A stretch of DNA of 8,251 nt from CAVXAE01 sp044225565. GTDB taxonomy: Bacteria; Pseudomonadota; Gammaproteobacteria; Steroidobacterales; Steroidobacteraceae. The notes under the pieces were generated by a model. That model saw only the letters and a list, made by a program, of their open reading frames with translations, ran no database searches and was not told the origin of the DNA. Positions 6,782 to 8,251 of this stretch are shown piece by piece. The stretch spans positions 1 through 8,251 of the forward strand of contig JBGAIL010000205.1 in the NCBI GenBank assembly GCA_044225565.1. Direction: 5' to 3'. The translations under genes and the position numbers were made by a program. Every line of letters starts with the position of its first letter. Positions within the stretch are counted from its first letter, which is position 1.

Positions 6782-7466
6782 GGTGGAGCTTGCGTGCCCG
6801 GACAGCCAGCACGACGGGAAGGCCATGCCATCGGCGATAGAACGCATCTGCGCCTGCGAATCCTTCGTTCAACTCGAGTCCGACCCGGACTTCGCGCATC
6901 GCTTCGATCTCCAGGCCTGCCGCCCGCATCACCCGGTGGTGATCGGCCTTTTCATGGCGGTGGTGCAGCAGCGTGTGCCGCCGGTTCCGGGAATCGGTGA
7001 ACGAGCGGGTCATGCCAGCCTGCGCGCCGTCGGGATGGAAATCGGAATACAGCAGCAGGCCGTCGGGCACGAGGATCCGCACGATCCCGCCGACCCAATC
7101 AGCCAGGCTGGAGGCATGCCCGACAGCGAGGCCGCTGACGACAGCGTCGAACGTGGCGGGACCGAAAGGCAGACACTCCATGTCCCCGCGCACGCGCGAT
7201 CCCCCCTCGATGCGCTGAAGCATCGGCAGGGAAAGGTCCATGGCCACGACGTGCGAGGCACCACTCTGCCGTAGAAGGGCTGTATAACGGCCACTGCCAC
7301 AGGCCAGATCGAGGGCCCGGGCTCCGTTCAGCGACGCCGCGGCCGGCCAGAGCTGCTGCATGGCGCGTTGCTCCGCGCGCATCAGCGGATTGTGGGGAAC
7401 CGGCGGATAGCTTGCGGCCCACAGATCGTAGGCCTCGAGATTGGCGAGTGCACGACCCGCCTTCAT
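6774..7466 (-). CDS. Small class I SAM-dependent methyltransferase (UbiE/BioC-like core)
   Basis: A 230-residue methyltransferase. The N-terminal EAYDLWAASYPP (11-22) is the segment typical of UbiE/BioC-like enzymes. Motif I is ALDLACGSGRY (51-61), strand 2 ends in VVAMDLS (D77), GDMECLPF (94-101) is the adenine-side loop, FDAVVSGLAVGH (106-117) is strand 4, and RILVPDGLLLYSDFHP (130-145) follows. Similar cores methylate O, N or C atoms of small molecules, so the acceptor is open. The start is well supported: the ATG at 7466 overlaps the upstream radical SAM stop as ATGA, and GGGGAG lies 7 bases before it. The open frame extends upstream to 8120, but that part is a shadow of the radical SAM gene. 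At its end it overlaps the amidohydrolase start by 8 bases. It has no obvious similarity to the plus-strand methyltransferase beyond the shared fold. Confidence 0.93.
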   Translation of the reverse strand: MKAGRALANLEAYDLWAASYPPVPHNPLMRAEQRAMQQLWPAAASLNGARALDLACGSGRYTALLRQSGASHVVAMDLSLPMLQRIEGGSRVRGDMECLPFGPATFDAVVSGLAVGHASSLADWVGGIVRILVPDGLLLYSDFHPDGAQAGMTRSFTDSRNRRHTLLHHRHEKADHHRVMRAAGLEIEAMREVRVGLELNEGFAGADAFYRRWHGLPVVLAVRARKLHHA

Positions 7467-8251
7467 GAGTTTTCTCCCCAGGCCGCGCCCGGCTCCCGCC
7501 ACATCGAGCAGACACAACGCAGGCATTCCGCCTTTCGGCCTGCACGGATATCGCCGCGCGCCAGGCGCATCGCCGGGCCATCGATGGCGCGGCGCAGATC
7601 CGCACCGGCGCGGGCGCCCGGGGCCGGAATGAAAAAGCACGGCCGCAATTGCCCGTCCGCCTCGATCACCGCCGAAAACTCGGGTGCGTTGCACCTCACT
7701 TCTGGAAATGGGCCGAGACCGCACACGGCGGTGTAGTACTTCAGGATACGGCGCAGCTTTCGCGGGCTCTCCGCGATGAAGGCGGACTGGAAGTCGGCGA
7801 CGCGCTCGACTTCCAGCGTTTCGAGCACCTCCCGGAATACGGCGAGATCCTCGGCGCGCAAGGCGATATCGCCGGCGAAGCCCTCGGGGACGTCGCGGCC
7901 GAAGGCGTGCGGGTTGCTGACGTCCGCGGCGAGAAACGAAACCTGGCGTGCGCCCAGCTCGCGGGCCAGATCGACGAATCCCGAGAGTTCGCGATAGTTC
8001 GCGCGCTGCACCGTGACGCGCACACCCACTTTCGAGCCCAGGCACGTGGCCGCTGCGATGCCTTCGCACACCTTGTCGAATGCATCGAGACCGCGAATGG
8101 CCGCATAAGTGGCCGCACACGTTCCATCCAGCGAAACGGTGACCGTGTCGAACAGCTCGCGAACGCGGCTCGAGTGCTTAGCCAGCGCAAGGCCGGAGGT
8201 GAGCAGCCAAAGCTCGAGCCCTTGCTCCTTCAGGCGCCGCGCGATCTGCAC
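7463..8251 (-). CDS. Radical SAM enzyme with short SPASM-like C-terminus, 5' end cut by the window
   Basis: The C-terminal 262 residues are visible. The N-terminus, with the CxxxCxxC motif, lies beyond the right edge, and the first codon here (GTG) is an internal Val. LWLLTSGLAL (14-23), VTVSLDG (37-43) and TYAAIRG (48-54) are strands and loops of the PqqE/anaerobic-sulfatase-activase type of radical SAM barrel. The tail holds C187-x12-G-x4-C205, the first half of the SPASM signature, then C243-x2-C246-x-C248 only 14 residues before the end. C177 is one more possible ligand. The canonical second half (CX5CX3C, gap, C) is missing, so probably one auxiliary 4Fe-4S cluster is bound rather than two. 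Relatives modify peptides, proteins or small molecules. It is the most upstream visible gene of the minus-strand operon; its stop overlaps the methyltransferase ATG as ATGA. The promoter is not in the window. Confidence 0.93.
   Translation of the reverse strand: MQIARRLKEQGLELWLLTSGLALAKHSSRVRELFDTVTVSLDGTCAATYAAIRGLDAFDKVCEGIAAATCLGSKVGVRVTVQRANYRELSGFVDLARELGARQVSFLAADVSNPHAFGRDVPEGFAGDIALRAEDLAVFREVLETLEVERVADFQSAFIAESPRKLRRILKYYTAVCGLGPFPEVRCNAPEFSAVIEADGQLRPCFFIPAPGARAGADLRRAIDGPAMRLARGDIRAGRKAECLRCVCSMWREPGAAWGENS
7474..7479 (-). promoter_or_regulatory. Ribosome binding site of the small methyltransferase
   Basis: Minus-strand GGGGAG, 7 bases before the ATG at 7466, lying within the last codons of the radical SAM gene. 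It settles the start and excludes the long upstream extension of this frame. Confidence 0.7.

Larger units (their letters stand above)
2908..8251 (-). other. Five-gene minus-strand operon with overlapping junctions
   Basis: Five co-directional genes run without gaps: radical SAM/SPASM, methyltransferase, amidohydrolase, B12 radical SAM, glycosyltransferase. The junction overlaps are 4 (7463-7466), 8 (6774-6781), 4 (5579-5582) and 4 or 28 bases (4056-4059 or 4056-4083). No internal promoter or terminator is apparent. This implies one transcript and coupled translation, hence products needed together. The operon may start further right, outside the window. Confidence 0.85.

Noticed and set aside
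7467..8120. N-terminal extension of the small methyltransferase frame
   Set aside because: It lies wholly within the radical SAM gene in another frame and has low-complexity, Arg-rich translation. The ATG at 7466 with its GGGGAG is the real start.
1..8251. Mobile element, prophage, CRISPR, tRNA or rRNA
   Set aside because: I found no transposase or integrase, no spaced direct repeats and no structural RNA sequence on either strand by reading.

Overview
The window is a gene-dense, GC-rich stretch (roughly two-thirds GC by eye, not computed) of bacterial chromosome, most likely from a proteobacterium. Codon use is strongly GC3-biased, several starts have GGAG-type ribosome binding sites, and genes overlap by 4 to 28 bases. 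I cannot name the genus. I see no rRNA, tRNA, CRISPR, insertion sequence or phage gene. Only about 23 bases (2086-2108) are non-coding.

Layout, left to right. A plus-strand nucleotidyltransferase-fold protein (family PF14907), cut by the left edge, ends at 958. It meets tail-to-tail a minus-strand family-4 glycosyltransferase (946-2085). A plus-strand class I SAM methyltransferase (2109-2930) diverges from that glycosyltransferase across a 23-base gap. It then collides tail-to-tail with a five-gene minus-strand operon that fills the rest of the window. Read in its own direction, the operon is: radical SAM enzyme with a short SPASM-like tail (8251-7463, cut by the right edge), small class I methyltransferase (7466-6774), deaminase-type amidohydrolase (6781-5579), cobalamin-binding radical SAM enzyme (5582-4056) and a second family-4 glycosyltransferase (4083 or 4059 to 2908). 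Adjacent genes in the operon overlap by 4, 8, 4 and 4-or-28 bases, so translation is probably coupled along the whole run.

Taken together (inference), this looks like a tailoring and assembly cassette for a small molecule, modified peptide or glycoconjugate. Two radical SAM enzymes could do C-H or methylation chemistry, two methyltransferases could decorate, a metal hydrolase could deaminate or hydrolyse an intermediate, and two glycosyltransferases could add sugars. No backbone-making enzyme (NRPS, PKS, precursor peptide) or exporter lies inside the window, so the scaffold and product are unknown. The gene combination is the main thing worth following up.
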